NCBI GenBank assembly: GCA_003415625.1
Contig: PYIU01000003.1
Span: 7,192,001 to 7,256,000 of the forward strand
DNA: 64,000 bases
Direction: 5' to 3'
From: Aquanectria penicillioides
Lineage: Eukaryota; Ascomycota; Sordariomycetes; Hypocreales; Nectriaceae
Shown here: piece after piece, positions 12,791-24,571 of the stretch
Numbering within the stretch: position 1 is the stretch's first letter
How the letters are laid out: each line of letters starts with the position of its first letter
Translations under genes and position numbers: made by a program
The notes under the pieces: generated by a model
Seen by the model: the letters and a program-made list of their open reading frames with translations, nothing else
Databases searched by the model: none
What the model was told of the DNA's origin: nothing

Positions 12791-14772
12791 AGGGGACGAG
12801 GAATTGAATGGAAAGCGGGGTGGAATGTACAATGATTTTGAGACGAAGAGCTCATGGGCGAGCTTTCGCATGTAGAGTAAGGCTAAAAATGCAATGATAT
12901 AGATGCGTGTTTCTCAAAGGTATCAAATTGGGATACAAGTTCATGAAGTGCTGTTCCACTCTATTCGTGATTGTCTAGAATGCGTCATAGTTCACTCGGG
13001 CGCCATAGTGTCGGGGGGTTAAGAATTGAATTGATTGGCAAGATACTTTTACGACTAAGAATCAAGCTTGAGACACAAGAAAAACCATGCCCTCAGATTA
13101 GCTCTCTTGGGTTCTCACTGACAACCCGCGGCAAGAACCGTAGCTCATTACAAACACCAGATGGATGAATGCCAGCCGCTGCTGCCTGCAAATTTGGCTT
13201 TTTGGTCGTTGGTCATCACCGGACGGGTTGTTTCTTGTATCTCGAGCTTCCTACCCCCCTCATGTCCTCGGCGCTGCTTTAAAGCTCAGCCTGCTCCGAT
13301 TGAAAACTATATCTTAGATGAATCACAAGCATCTCCCGATTCTGCAAACCCAAACCGCCTCCCGCCATCGACCCACTCGGCCGCAATACCCAAAGGCCGA
13401 GCCGAGAGTGAAGACGACGAAAAGGGGCAGGGTTTGTAGGTGACAGACGGTTTCTTCGAGGGATATGATGTCGGTCATTGCGGCTACTGAGAGCTCGACA
13501 ACATACACCAAGAAACAAGAAGAGACTCGGGAACTCGACTTGCTCAGATTTCTGTTCTTGAGGAAAAGGTCATATCTCCAGAGGTTTGCATCCGAAGACA
13601 CCATACCTGAGGAATCCCCATGCTCGGGTGAACGTTCTCATCATTGCAAGGAGGGACGGGGTATGGAGGGAAGTGGTCAAAAGAGAGACAACTTACCAGA
13701 TTGTGAGGGGGAAAAGCAACCGGAACGCCCCAACGCCTCCAACGCCTGACTCCTGACTCCTAACGCCAAACTCCCCCTTGACCACTTAATTATTTTTCCA
13801 ACATGGCAGCCCTTACCGGAACACCAAACGCCTTCCGGAACGCCAAACTCCTTACGCCGCAACAGAAGAGAGCAGTGCGAGAGAGCAATCGCAGAAGGGA
13901 TATGCAGAATGGGAATGCAGACAGGGCACCCTGAGAGGCTATGCTGGAGAGAAAAACCCGGAGGTCCTTGACCGAAGTGAAGTGCTCTTGTCAGAATCCA
14001 CTGGGATGCTGGTTTCGGGGAAAGCGATGGTAGGGCTGAGGTCTTTGTGGCGAGGTTGAGAGAATCGGAATGTGGTGAGGCGCTGTGAGAGGAAGCCGAG
14101 CAGAGCTGAGTGAGAGATGGTGAGTCAGGCTGAGGGTGTGTGGCGATGGACGAACTTTCGTCGAGTGAGATGGCGGAGTGACCGAGAAAAGCTGGCGCAT
14201 TCGACAAAAGAGATAAGGAAAGGGACGAGACGAGACGAGGTGAGAGAAGCGATGGGATAGGGTACAGAATAAGAGGCACTATGGTTGTGATGTCCGAGAA
14301 AGGATGAAGCTGAAGTTGGTTGTTCTTGGTGATTATTGTTGGGGGCGGATGGAAAGAAACGAATTGAATGTAAGGAAATGACGTTTATGTAGCGCAAGAA
14401 AATCACTCTGACGCGAAAGTGAGCCAGCAAGCAACCAAACCTTCGAGTCGACGCCCGTTGACAGCTGGCAGCTGCAGGCAGTTGATTACGGCGATGCCGC
14501 CGCTGTTGTGCAGCGCAGCGAACCAAGGTTGGTTGAAAGAACTTGGAGGTGGTGCTCGCGATTGGAACGCGTCGAGCTAGAGAAGGCTGAGAGCGCTGAG
14601 CCACAGGTGTGGCTCATCGCTGTGGCTCACTTTCAGGTGCTCGGGCACACACCTATCACGAGGCTGGGAAAACTTAGGTACGGCATCCCAAACCTCATCC
14701 TCTGGCTCTTTGTGCCACGCGACGACTCCCTTGGCTCAATTCCGCCCCGTTGACAGCTGAAATACCGTCAAA
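12791..14772. other. Intergenic region between wbp1 and isy1, no supported gene
   Basis: About 2 kb without a recognisable gene. The minus strand of 14280-14400 looks like a leader (A/C-rich, CT tracts), and a 200-codon minus-strand open frame follows at 14279-13677. It is Ser/Leu/Pro-rich and matches nothing I know, so I do not call it. It could be a divergent non-coding transcript sharing the isy1 promoter. A small imperfect repeat cluster at 13721-13860 is listed separately. Confidence 0.5.
13721..13860. repeat. Imperfect AACGCC/AAACTCC repeat cluster
   Basis: AACGCC occurs several times in about 140 bases, mostly preceded by C or T and followed by a pyrimidine or AAAC. Two longer related copies, ACGCCAAACTCC, appear at about 13762-13775 and 13838-13850. 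CTGACTC/CTAACGC units lie between them. It looks like a degenerate minisatellite. Confidence 0.6.
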
Positions 14773-15561
14773 ATGGTCTGTATATTCCACCTGGAGCTAT
14801 TTCGCCTCATATGACTAACTTCCTTGCAGGCACGAAACTCGGAAAAGGCGCAGTCGATGCTGTTTCGCTTCCGCGAAGCCCAAGCAGCGGACCTGGGCAT
14901 CATCGACGCCGGCCGTACCCGCCGCCCCAAGATTATCACCGAAGTCGAGGCCATTCCCGCTTGTGAGAAATGGCGCGGCCAAGTCCTCAAGGAGATCTCA
15001 CGCAAGATGTCGCGCATCCAGGACCCGATCCTCAGCGACTTTCAGATCCGCGACCTCAACGACGAACTCAACAAGCTCATGCGCGAGAAGCACATGTGGG
15101 AAGTGCAAATACGGAATTTAGGCGGTCCAAATTACATGCGCGGAGGCGGGAAAATCTACGACGAGCAAGGGCGAGAGATACCTGGCGGAGGGAAGGGATA
15201 CAAGTACTTTGGGCGAGCGCGCGACCTACCAGGTGTCAAGGAGTTATTCGAGGCAGCCAAGAGCAAAGGACCAGACGAAAAACCCCTTGCAGAGAGCAAA
15301 GACCTGCGGCGGAACGTGGACGCCGCATACTATGGCTACGCGCCCGACGAAGAGGACGACAAGTTGCTGGCGTACGAGGCAGAAAAGGAACGCCAAGCGG
15401 TGGAGCATATGCTACAGACCGGCTCGAAGGAGGCCCCAGAAGGTTGGGAACCGCTGCCAGGCGACTCGGGCGATGGCGAGACGTGGGATTTGCCCACGTT
15501 GGAGGAGGTTCAGGAGGAGCTGATCGACAGGAGGCGACGCAAGTTGCTGGAACAGCTGTGA
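14773..15561 (+). CDS. isy1: Pre-mRNA splicing factor Isy1
   Basis: The start codon stands alone in exon 1 (14773-14775). An intron from GTCTGT to TTGCAG (14776-14829, with a CTAAC branch site) follows, and exon 2 runs 14830-15561. The product is 244 residues and begins MARNSEKAQSMLFRFREAQA, the hallmark N-terminus of the family. It continues with the conserved RRPKIITEVEAIPACEKWR, ISRKMSRIQDPILSDFQIRD, LNDELNKLMREKHMWEVQI and GGPNYMRGG blocks. The acidic C-terminal half is more variable, as in other Isy1 proteins. Isy1 belongs to the NineTeen/Prp19-associated complex and acts in the catalytic spliceosome, affecting first-step fidelity. Placing only the ATG in the first exon is common for this gene in filamentous fungi, as I recall it; here the splice signals make it the natural start. 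The frame is intact. Confidence 0.93.
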
Positions 15562-18544
15562 TGACCTTTTGAAGACGAGCAAGATGATTTAAAACGGAGC
15601 TTTGACAAAAATAGCGGCGCCTAGGAGGGGAAGAGACGCACTATGGAGTCTGATGAGGCATGCCTGCTGGCCCTGGTCCAGCGAGAAGCCTCAGATGCGG
15701 AGTGGGCGAGCCTTGACATCTGGTGAGGCAGCCGAGAACTCCAGGGACGAAGAGCAGGCACGGTAAGCTAAGCGGCAGCGACGCTGATGGCGCCTCGTGC
15801 TCTCATTCCCATCCACCACACTATGCCAACGTAGATGGATGATGGTGGAACATGACGGACAGGAGGCACAAGTCACATGAACACGAAGGATATTGAAATG
15901 GGGGAGGGAAAGGCGTGTAGCATCTGGGATATCGGTACCTAGACACTGGTTGGATCGCTGATTTGCATATGTACCATGGTCATGGCGTTCAGGGTTGAAT
16001 TGATATTTCGGTCGAGCCACTTGCCAGACAGGCGGCCCACGACACAGTTGAAACATGAAACAAACCGTCTGGGGCAATGCGGAGCGAGATGATGATGGAG
16101 CAAAACCAAGGACGGGTTCCGCACAATGACGTTGTATGGTTGTTCTGGACGGACAGCTCCGTAGGATGCAGGATGTTTCTTGGTTCGGCATTACTTTCTT
16201 GTGAGATTACCCATGTTTCCTGTTCCCTACCTCTTCCTTACATAGCTTGGCGCTCGTGTTTCCCCATGCCCATGCCCATCCCCCATTTTCTGCAGTGGGC
16301 TTTTGCGCATCGCCACTTGCAACAGCCGCCACTCGAAATCTGAGTGGCCGGAAGCAGGTCAAGCAGCGGCGCGGGCATGCAACGGGGCGCCATGGAAACG
16401 GTCAGCAACGCGATGATCAGTGGCTGTCATCGGCGGTTCTGAAACTTGATAGTGCTGCAGAGGGAAATCACCAGGGATGGGATGGATTCGCGGGAAGGGC
16501 GGCACAGGACAGGCGGCGCAGGAGCAAACAATGGAGGATTGGGCGTTGGATTCGATTGTTTGAATGTCTGGGCTGGATGCCGATCACAAAAAGGCAGCTT
16601 CGGGTCCGAGAGCAGAGTGTCCGGGCGAGGAGGAGTGCACCAATGTGATCGCTGGTGGTTGCGTTTGTGCAAACTGGGGATTGCATTTACATAGTAATCA
16701 AGCCGGACCCACCCCATTCACAAAGTCGGCCGCTGTGAGTGGCCCATGGAAGAGCTGTCAAAAAGCAAGCAATTCGACGCCTGGGCACGAACCCGTTCGC
16801 GGCTGGGGAGGAGAACAAGGGTTCTGCTTGGTGGAGGGTAGTCGGCGATGATTAAAGAGCGCACAGATGGCGTGCACACGCCCTAAGTGGACTGCTGCAA
16901 TCATGGACCGGGCGTGGTGTTGGGGGGCCTGCGAACAGCTGGTCCCCCGAGCGCATGCGTACGTCCCTCTCTACGTTGGTGTTGATGTTGATGTTGATGC
17001 CAATGTCACAGGCCATATTGTGCTTGTAGGCTATATGTGCGCAATATATGCATGGGACGCCGAGGTATTGGAAGGGAAACAAAAGGAAAGAGACGGGACA
17101 GGACTATGAAGTAGACGAGCCGAAAATCTCTGTGGTTTCAGGGATGTCTGTCGTTTCAGTTGAATCGGTTGGATCAGTGGTTGGAAGGGATCACTGTGCA
17201 GAGCACGCCTGAGTGAAGCCAATCTTCGTTCAATTCGCGCATCCAACTCCATTCAACTCCATGTGACGTGTATCCTCCGGCCCCGTCTTCTCAGCAAAGG
17301 GCAAGATGGCAGGTAAGATTTTATTTTAATTCTCACTCATAGCGTGCCCTCCCGGTCCGTCATTGATCTCGTCATCATGCTCATCCCTTGACTTATCCGC
17401 CGGGATGCATGCCACCACCGTTGAGACGGCCGCTGCAGGTCCCTTCGCAGACGGTTCTCGCCTCCCCCCCCTGTCTTCTGTTCCTGGACCTTTCCCCTGG
17501 ATCACCACCTCAACCCCGGCAACGGATTTCCGCATTTGGAGAGGATAGGGTCGGCCACCGGAACAAAGGGCCAGCGGGAAACGGTGTCGCAACAATGGTG
17601 GACATTTCTAGGATTCCCCTTTTGACCCAGGGTCTTATTCTGGGCAGAGACAGACGGACCGGGGAGGGATCCAAAGCCTAGGGTTCAGGCGCATTGAGCC
17701 TTGAACTTCAGAGGGATATTCGAGGCGCGTCGTGCTGCATTCGCTGTCTTCACAGGCTGGGAGGCACTCATTAGCTGTCGTCTCCCACGCGATGGGGTCC
17801 CCTTTTCTTGACCTGTTCGTCCCCATGTCTTCTCAGTTCTGGCCGCTGCAAGGTACCACCACACCCACGCCAGAGAGGGGGAAAACCCGACCGGGATGTT
17901 TCCCTCTGTGCTTCTTTTTTCTCTTCATTTATTTTAGTTCGAGTGTTAGCTTGGGGACCCGGTTCATTTCTGGCCCGTCCGGTGCTTTTGGGGAAAGTGG
18001 TGAGAAGTGGAGCGATGGTGAACAGTGCTGTGCCTGTGCTGAGCAGTAGTGTATTATCCCGTAGCCTGGTGGGATTTTGTGAGCTGTGAGCTGTGAGCTG
18101 TGAGGAGCAGGAGGAGTGCATCGATAATTGCATCCATCGTGCCCATCGTGTAAGGGTCATTCTGCCTTGCTGGACCATTCCCCTCTTTTTTTTTTTTGGA
18201 CCCTCCTCTCCTCCTCGTTCTTCCTTTCCCTCGTTGTCTTTGACCGAGACCACGAGAGGAGCAAGTGTGTTTGTCGTGATTGGCATCATTCCCGCGCCGT
18301 CACCCTCACTCACTCTTCTACGACATCTTCTCCAACTCAGCCTCACCCTCCTTTGCACCCCCCCTTTTCGCCGTTTTCCTTCGGCGTTGTGCTTCTCCGT
18401 CAAGGCGCAGCAGTAGTCATTCCTTTGCAGCTGACCATTTGGGCGCTCTCTTTCTTTGTTCCAGAAACAGAAGCATTTGCCTCCTCACATCTGGCTCATG
18501 TCCTGAATCGCACCCGGCTTATCTGTCTGTGGCAGTGGCAGTGG

Positions 18545-18584
<40 letters not shown>

Positions 18585-19435
18585 CTATCCATCGCGTCGT
18601 CTGGATATCGACTGCTGGTTTTTATTTGACTTGCCCTCCTTTGCTTCCTCTGTGGCTTTCTTCCTTTCTTCCTCCACCATCGCGACCCTCCTTCCTTGAC
18701 GGGTTGTGCGACACATCCATCTTGCGAATCCTCCTGCAATCCTTTGAGTTTCGTCCTTGACACGCAGATGCGCTCGGAGCTTCTGCTTCGTCCAACAAAA
18801 TCTCGACGACCCCCACGACGGCGTCTTCTCAACCCCCTGAGCTATTAGTTTGCACAGCTTCAGCACCTTCCTTTGCCGTTGCTGCGACTAACTCGACAGA
18901 GCGACCAGTACTTGACTTAGCCTCATTTTTTTCCCGCCCCCATCCATCCTCCCTCCCGAGACAAGAAAGAAAACCGGGTGAAACAAGCCGATAGGTGCAT
19001 GATTCCTGGATCAGAATCATCTCTGTAGCGTTTATTTCCATCATCACCATTTCTTTCTCTCCTTCCCTTGGATTGTTGTTCACGAACTCGTCCCATCTGC
19101 TTGGGAAACACAAAAGCGGGCCTCTCGCACCAACCCATCTGGTTCGACCACCACACGATACGCTACCGCGCTAGGATACGCTATCTACAACGCTATCCCC
19201 ACGCTACGGTATAATTGAAATCACCTCTTGTTCACACCAGGGCATCTCCCCAAAATCCCCTTCTGCGCCCTTGTGCGCCTCTTGCCCCTGGTAAATCGGG
19301 CCCAATCCAGTTGGGCTTGACGAGTCTGGGCGATCGGTGTAGAAGACCTGAAGAAGGACTCTAGTAAAAGGAAGAAAGTGGGCTTCATATGCGCTTCACG
19401 AGCAACGCCACCTCCTCCTTCATCAACTTCTCGAA
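15562..19435. other. Intergenic region and presumed long leader upstream of the 19.4 kb gene
   Basis: About 3.9 kb without a supported gene. From about 18170 to 18720 the plus strand is strongly CT-rich and contains a CT microsatellite, as is typical around fungal transcription starts, so the part from about 18.7 kb may be the 5' UTR of the gene at 19436. Longer open frames here (for example minus 18403-17771) are charged, low-complexity shadows of CT-rich DNA. A tandem GTGAGCT triplet lies near 18079-18103. Confidence 0.5.
18549..18582. repeat. CT dinucleotide microsatellite
   Basis: Seventeen uninterrupted CT units lie within a broader CT-rich tract on the plus strand, upstream of the gene at 19436. 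Confidence 0.95.
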
Positions 19436-21853
19436 ATGGTCTCCTTCTTCGGCCTCAAGCTTGGGGGTGACAAGAAGAAGTCCAAGTAAGTGTCAACTTT
19501 CTTTCAACATGGCTTTCATGAGGAGCACTCATTCCTAACTTTGAAATATCCACAGCGACAAGCACAAACAATCTTCACGAGGACTACAACAAGTAAACAG
19601 CCGCGATCAGCCAAATCCCAAAGACCCACGCCGCCTCACCAGCAACTTCTCACGTCCAAACTTCGCCCGTCCCGATACTGCAAGCTCCAATCACGATCCG
19701 ACGCAATGGCGCGCTCCATATCTAGGAAATACAGCCGCGACCTCGTCCATGGTTGACCTCGCCGTACCAAGAGCTCCGGGCCTCGGCAACCCGCGGTTTC
19801 ACTCCTCAGATGTCCAGCTCAACACTCGACTTGCGAATGACAACTCGGCAAACTTCGCTGCCCCCGGACCTATTGGTAGTGGTACAGTAAACAGGCCTGG
19901 AACCCCCACTCGACCGGGAACCGCGATTTCAATCAACACAAGTTCGAATTTCAAGAAGCTAGAATGGGATAACCCTTTTCACGTACATTTTGCCGGCCCT
20001 GGGAGCACACCAGTCTCACCCATCGCAGGGAAGAACTCACTAGAGCAGTTCGAATTCGGCCTCGCAGGCGGCGACTCTATGACTGGACAGACTGACCCTG
20101 CTACCAACGGATACCCTTCGCCTCCTCCGTCGATTCTGAGCGCCGATCAGCCTTTCTCCCCAGTCAGTTCCGATGGTCGTCCCTCAAGTAGTCGCCGAAA
20201 TGCCCCCAGTGGCCTCCGCAATGTCGAAACCACCGGACCGAGAGCTCTCCCGAGCCCAGCCGCTTCAGTAGTCCGCACGAGCGAGGAAACATGGGATATT
20301 CCCGTTATCCGTAACGTTCAAGCCAAGCGCGACACATTGACATTTCACACGCCTCGGAGACAGAGTTTCGCCATGGAGCTCGATGGGGTGGATAAGCAGA
20401 AGACCAAGCCAATGTCGGAGGGACTGGCAGGCAACTTTACCGGTTTTGATTTTGGCGAGAATGTGAGGAGAGGAAGCGTTGACAAACGCAGCTTGGAAGC
20501 ACCCAGCATTGAAACCATCGGTTCCTCGGATGGCATGAAACCCCGGCCATTTGGCACGACGAGAACAGCCAGCCCTCTGAGATCGATGCACTCCAGTCCT
20601 TCCTTATCAACTGACGAGGGCAGATTGACGAGGCAGCGAACTACAAGTGACGCAACCTCGGCATTGTCGTCAACTCATGAGTCCATTCGCCGAGAGTCGC
20701 CTATACCTCCAGCACAAGCCACTGCACAGCCCGTGTCGCAACCCATTTCTCAACCGCTATCAAAGCCCACTGCTCAAGGAAATCATCTTCAGTACCACGA
20801 GATTCCAGCTTCACTTCGGACACCGGCACCGCCTCCAACTGGCCCTATCCCTCCTCCTCCCGCAAACTCGGCTATTCGTGCGAACACTGTTCCTCCGGCC
20901 TCAGCATATGGAGCACACCCTGGCTACATGTCTCGTCCTCTCGACCCCCCTCCTCGAGGTTTCCGCCCCCGCGTCGACTCGGACCCCCACCGACGGCCCA
21001 ACGGTCTTCGGGTTCCGCCTCCCCTTGTCAACCGCTCTGGAGCTGGAACCGGCATCGGGGGAATCGGGGGAAGTGTCCGCAGCCCCTATGGCCCTCCACC
21101 CGAGGAAGGCAATTATATGCGCGCCGAGAGCTCGCCCAAACCCCCTCCAGAGGCTCGCGCCCAAAGCCCTTTTACTTCCCGGACACCGCTGGAAGGAGAT
21201 TTCCCTGTTCAAAAGGGTCTTCCTCGTGGGCGTCGGCCTCCTGCTTTGGAAAGTCTATCCCCAACCCCCGGTGGACTTGGCCCAAGGCAACAACATCGTC
21301 AACGTCCCACGTATCCTGCGCCCAGTTCGGACACAAACCCCAAGGATGCTGCCGACGACAACTACAAGCCACCTAACTGGGATGCCTTTGATCGCGCCTC
21401 TCCTCACCGTTCAGCCATCCCCGCCCTCTCTCACCTTTCCGGACTGACCCTCCAGTCCCCCAAACACCCCCTGCTGATGAGAGCTTGAGCCCTCGCCAAT
21501 TTCAATTTACCTCCTCGCCAATCTCTCCGAAACCTCCGAGCCTCCCGTCGCCGTCTTTCTCATCGTTGCAAAAGTCCATCTCTAGCTCCAGCGAAAATCT
21601 TGCCAAAAGCTTTGAGCTTGCTGAGGGGGATGCCACCACTTCTAGCAATTACCCACGCAACAGGCCTCTGATCTCTCCAGTTATGGCCGACTTCTCCAGG
21701 TCCATGAGCCCTGGGGCTACCCGTGTGGAAGCAAGGAGAGCGCCTCCTCGACCTACCCCTATCACTGTCCCTCCCTCCATGGATTCATCAGACCGGGAGA
21801 GGGTTCGGACACCCAATATTGCAGTGGACAGTTTTAGCCCCGGTTTCATTTGA
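19436..21853 (+). CDS. Conserved-looking disordered Pro/Ser-rich protein, function unknown (frame break in assembly)
   Basis: I do not recognise a domain. Exon 1 (19436-19485) encodes MVSFFGLKLGGDKKKS. A GTAAGT...CCACAG intron (19486-19555) follows and exon 2 starts at 19556. The frame stays open to a stop at 21486-21488, but another frame then carries clearly similar composition (PPADESLSPRQFQFTSSPIS, then Ser/Pro-rich) to 21853. Total coding length is 2 modulo 3. One extra base, most simply a C in a C run between 21415 and 21452, would join both parts into about 782 residues. A 104-nt intron at 21311-21414 could also join the frames, but it would remove protein-like sequence. The protein is rich in Pro, Ser, Arg and Gln, with a short ordered-looking motif KKLEWDNPFHVHFA near residue 120. 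It is probably an intrinsically disordered adaptor or cytoplasmic protein; that is inference only. Confidence 0.75.
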
Positions 21854-22430
21854 TCACGTTGCACAAAGTGCGCGAACATGGGAAGCAGAGAGAAAACACC
21901 CTTGATGACAAGATGTGGATATGGAATTTCTTGGATATAGTCTCTATTTGTGGTCATTTTATGGGGCCCTTGACAAAGCGATGATTCTGGATTGGATATA
22001 CTGTAAACAGCGTTCTTTTTGAATTTTCTTCTTTTTCTTTGTACATACTTACCTGCCCTCGATATGGTAGCCCATTAGTGATAATGTCTTTGAGGGATGA
22101 GGAAAGCCAAACGGCATCATGGCTGGGATAGCCAGGCCGGGCACGACACTCGCTGAAAACAAGTCTTTTGGAGTTTGTGGATTGCAATCTGCAACAAATT
22201 TTGTTCTCCTTTCAAAACCTGTTCCAATACCTTTTCCATGTATCCATTTTTGTGACAAGGAGAAAAACAACTCCCAGTGATGCAAGATTCTCGCTCCTCC
22301 CAAAGCACGCATTCATTCATAGATGAAACAAATCATGTCCTGTGTATTCAACGTCAATGATGTACAACACCGCAGCGCCAAGTCTATCCCGTCCATCGCT
22401 TTTCTTTTATGTCACCGTCCAAAAAGCTCT
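21854..22430. other. Tail-to-tail intergenic region
   Basis: It holds the 3' regions of the disordered-protein gene (plus) and the acetyltransferase gene (minus). I see no gene or repeat in it. Confidence 0.65.
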
Positions 22431-24011
22431 CTAGTCTAGGAACAGGTTTAGGTTGCCGCCAATGTGCTTTAGGTCAAGGAGGAAAGAATCGTGTCCGAAC
22501 AGACTCATCTCCTCGCTCAGCTCCATGTGAGTGACGTTGCGATTGCCCGCCAGACGAATCGCTTCAGCGACCTCGCGCTGCTGCCAGGCAGGGAAGAGGA
22601 TGTCGCTGGCAACACCCATGACGAGGGTGGGGATGTCTTGGAGGGGCGCGAGGCCAAGGATTAAGTCCTCTGGGGGGCGAGATGAGCCGGGGATCAGCGT
22701 GTCGTCGTCGGAACTCTGCGAACCGGGCTGCTCCTCATAGGGCTGCGCGGGGAGGGTGAGGCTGCAGGCGGCCTCGGAGAGGGTGGAGGCTTCGCCGGAG
22801 GCCAACTGCTGCTCGCGGGTGGAACGGCGGTCATGCATGGCAACCTGGTTCTCGCGGCCGAGGTCGAACAAGTCCATGGCCTTGCTGACGTAGAGGAGAC
22901 TGTTGGGGTCGTGGTTGAGGCACCACTTCTCACCGGCGTGGTCGAGGTACGTCTCGACAAGGAAGTCCGGGCAAAGCGCTGGAGGCTTGCTGGGATCGGC
23001 ACGCCGGCGGCCGAAGCGCTGCTCCCACTCAGGGCCGGATCGGTATGTGACGGTAGCAATCTCACGGGCAAGTTTCATGCCAGCGTGGGGAGGGACCTTG
23101 CCGTAGTAGAAGCCGCGGTTCCAATTGGGGTCCATCATGAGAACTTGGCGCTGGGTGTGTCGCATGGCGATGCTGTAAGGGTGGCTGCGAGCACATCCAC
23201 TGATGGAAACGATGCGGCCAACACGAGAGGGGAACAGAACGCCGGCGGCAAGGGACTGCATGCCACCCATGCTGGAGCCGACGCTGGCGTAGAGCTTGTC
23301 GACACCGAGAGAGTCGAGCAGACGGAACTGGGCGCGGACCATGTCCTGGATGGTGAGGATGGGGAAGCGAGTCGCATAGCGCTCGCCGTTGCCGGGATCG
23401 ACGCTGCTAGGCCCGGTTGAGCCGTAGCAGCCACCGATGACATTTGTGCAGATAACATGGTACTTGTTGGTGTCGAGGGGTCCTCCGGGGCCGATAAACT
23501 TCTCCCACCAGCCGGGCTTGGGGTTGGTCTCGGTGGAGTGTGCGTGAGACGAGGCAGAAAGGCCTGTGTGAAGGAGGATGACGTTGGACTTGTCGGCGTT
23601 CATCTCGCCCCAGCTTTCGTAGGCGACATTGAATTCGGGTAGGATACCGCCCCAGTCGAGCAGGAGGGGTTCCTCGCAGTGGTAGTTGAGGGTCGCGCCG
23701 GAGGTGTACGAAGGCTCGGGGCCGGACTCGTCCGATGTTGCGGTTGCGACTTTGGCGCCGGCGCCGAGCTTTGCGGAGCGGTTCTCGAGGGCGTCGAGGC
23801 AAGGGAAGGACATGGCCGGGTTGGAAGCGGCACCAGAGGATCGAGAGACGGAAGAGTGAAGCTGGCGGGCGCCATTGGCGTGGACGCTCACATGGTGGCG
23901 GTGCTGGGTGTCGATGAGACACGGACGAGCACCGGCGTTGAGTTTTGCGGGAGATGCGAGGGAGCTGCGGAGGCGACGACCTGTCGCGGCGAGGGACCTT
24001 GAAGACCTCAT
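22431..24011 (-). CDS. cysA: Serine (or homoserine) O-acetyltransferase, CysA/Met2 alpha/beta-hydrolase family
   Basis: Single exon, 526 residues from the ATG at 24011. The same frame is open to 24215, but the shorter start gives a basic, Ser/Arg-rich leader ([20 protein letters not shown]) that looks mitochondrial. The fold is that of the homoserine acetyltransferase family: [29 protein letters not shown], an oxyanion-region [17 protein letters not shown], the nucleophile elbow GSSMGG (Ser247), the acid in GVASDILFP (Asp470) and the base in FGHDSF (His507). The length and the [12 protein letters not shown] motif after the leader resemble Aspergillus nidulans CysA (about 525 residues), a serine O-acetyltransferase of this fold. 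So I prefer O-acetylserine formation for cysteine synthesis over Met2-type homoserine acetylation. A variable insert lies near residues 400-450. Two CACGTG boxes lie upstream, consistent with sulfur control. The frame is intact. Confidence 0.9.
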   Translation of the reverse strand: MRSSRSLAATGRRLRSSLASPAKLNAGARPCLIDTQHRHHVSVHANGARQLHSSVSRSSGAASNPAMSFPCLDALENRSAKLGAGAKVATATSDESGPEPSYTSGATLNYHCEEPLLLDWGGILPEFNVAYESWGEMNADKSNVILLHTGLSASSHAHSTETNPKPGWWEKFIGPGGPLDTNKYHVICTNVIGGCYGSTGPSSVDPGNGERYATRFPILTIQDMVRAQFRLLDSLGVDKLYASVGSSMGGMQSLAAGVLFPSRVGRIVSISGCARSHPYSIAMRHTQRQVLMMDPNWNRGFYYGKVPPHAGMKLAREIATVTYRSGPEWEQRFGRRRADPSKPPALCPDFLVETYLDHAGEKWCLNHDPNSLLYVSKAMDLFDLGRENQVAMHDRRSTREQQLASGEASTLSEAACSLTLPAQPYEEQPGSQSSDDDTLIPGSSRPPEDLILGLAPLQDIPTLVMGVASDILFPAWQQREVAEAIRLAGNRNVTHMELSEEMSLFGHDSFLLDLKHIGGNLNLFLD

Positions 24012-24571
24012 TGCAATGTGTGAAGATGAGAGACAGCGGAGGTGCGGGAGGGGAAGGAATTGGGTGTCATTGATTTGAAATGGAAGGTTTGTAATCGCTG
24101 CGCTCAGAGAGCTTCGGCCTGGAAACGCTGCCGCCGACGCCGCTCCCGGCCGATGCAGCAATAGTGGGGGTCCAGCGGCTGCCGGAGAGAGCGGCCGTGC
24201 ATCACGACATTTCACGTGCGATAAGCGATATCGATAACCGTTGTGTTTTTTATCGATAAGGCGATGGCTTGGCTCAAGCTATCCGGGGCATAACACCCAT
24301 CCCCCCCCCCCCCCCACTGCCTGATGCACGTGCAGGCATCGACTTGCTGATCAACTGACGTCAGGCATTTGCCATCGTGAGAGGGTTACCTAGTCCTACT
24401 CTCCGCATCAATAAACGGCTGCCTTCATGATTGCGTAGCTGCATTCAGTTTGAACGCGTCACTTTGTCCCAATACGAAAATAGAAATCTATCGGTTTTCC
24501 CTCCTTCCTTTTACCATTACCTTTCATTTTGACTCGAAACCCATCTGGGAAACTGACCTCTGGGCCAACGC
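24012..24571. promoter_or_regulatory. Divergent promoter of cysA and the 24.6 kb gene, with E-boxes and GATA palindromes
   Basis: The region contains CACGTG at 24213-24218 and at 24327-24332 (the latter inside the 10-base palindrome TGCACGTGCA). It also has TATCGATAA at 24229-24237 and again at 24251-24259, and a run of fifteen C at 24301-24315. CACGTG is the Cbf1-type site that serves sulfur-amino-acid genes in yeasts. TTATCGATAA consists of two back-to-back GATA-factor half-sites. The motifs are seen directly; their use here is inference. Confidence 0.5.
24301..24315. repeat. Homopolymer of 15 C
   Basis: An uninterrupted C tract in the cysA divergent promoter. The true length may differ, given the homopolymer problems noted elsewhere in this window. 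Confidence 0.9.

Noticed and set aside
13677..14279. A 200-codon minus-strand open frame near a leader-like region
   Set aside because: Low-complexity Ser/Leu/Pro, with overlapping frames of equal quality. It may be a transcript, but no protein can be supported.
17771..18403. A 210-codon minus-strand open frame
   Set aside because: It is the Arg/Lys/Glu-rich complement of a CT-rich promoter tract and contains no recognisable domain.
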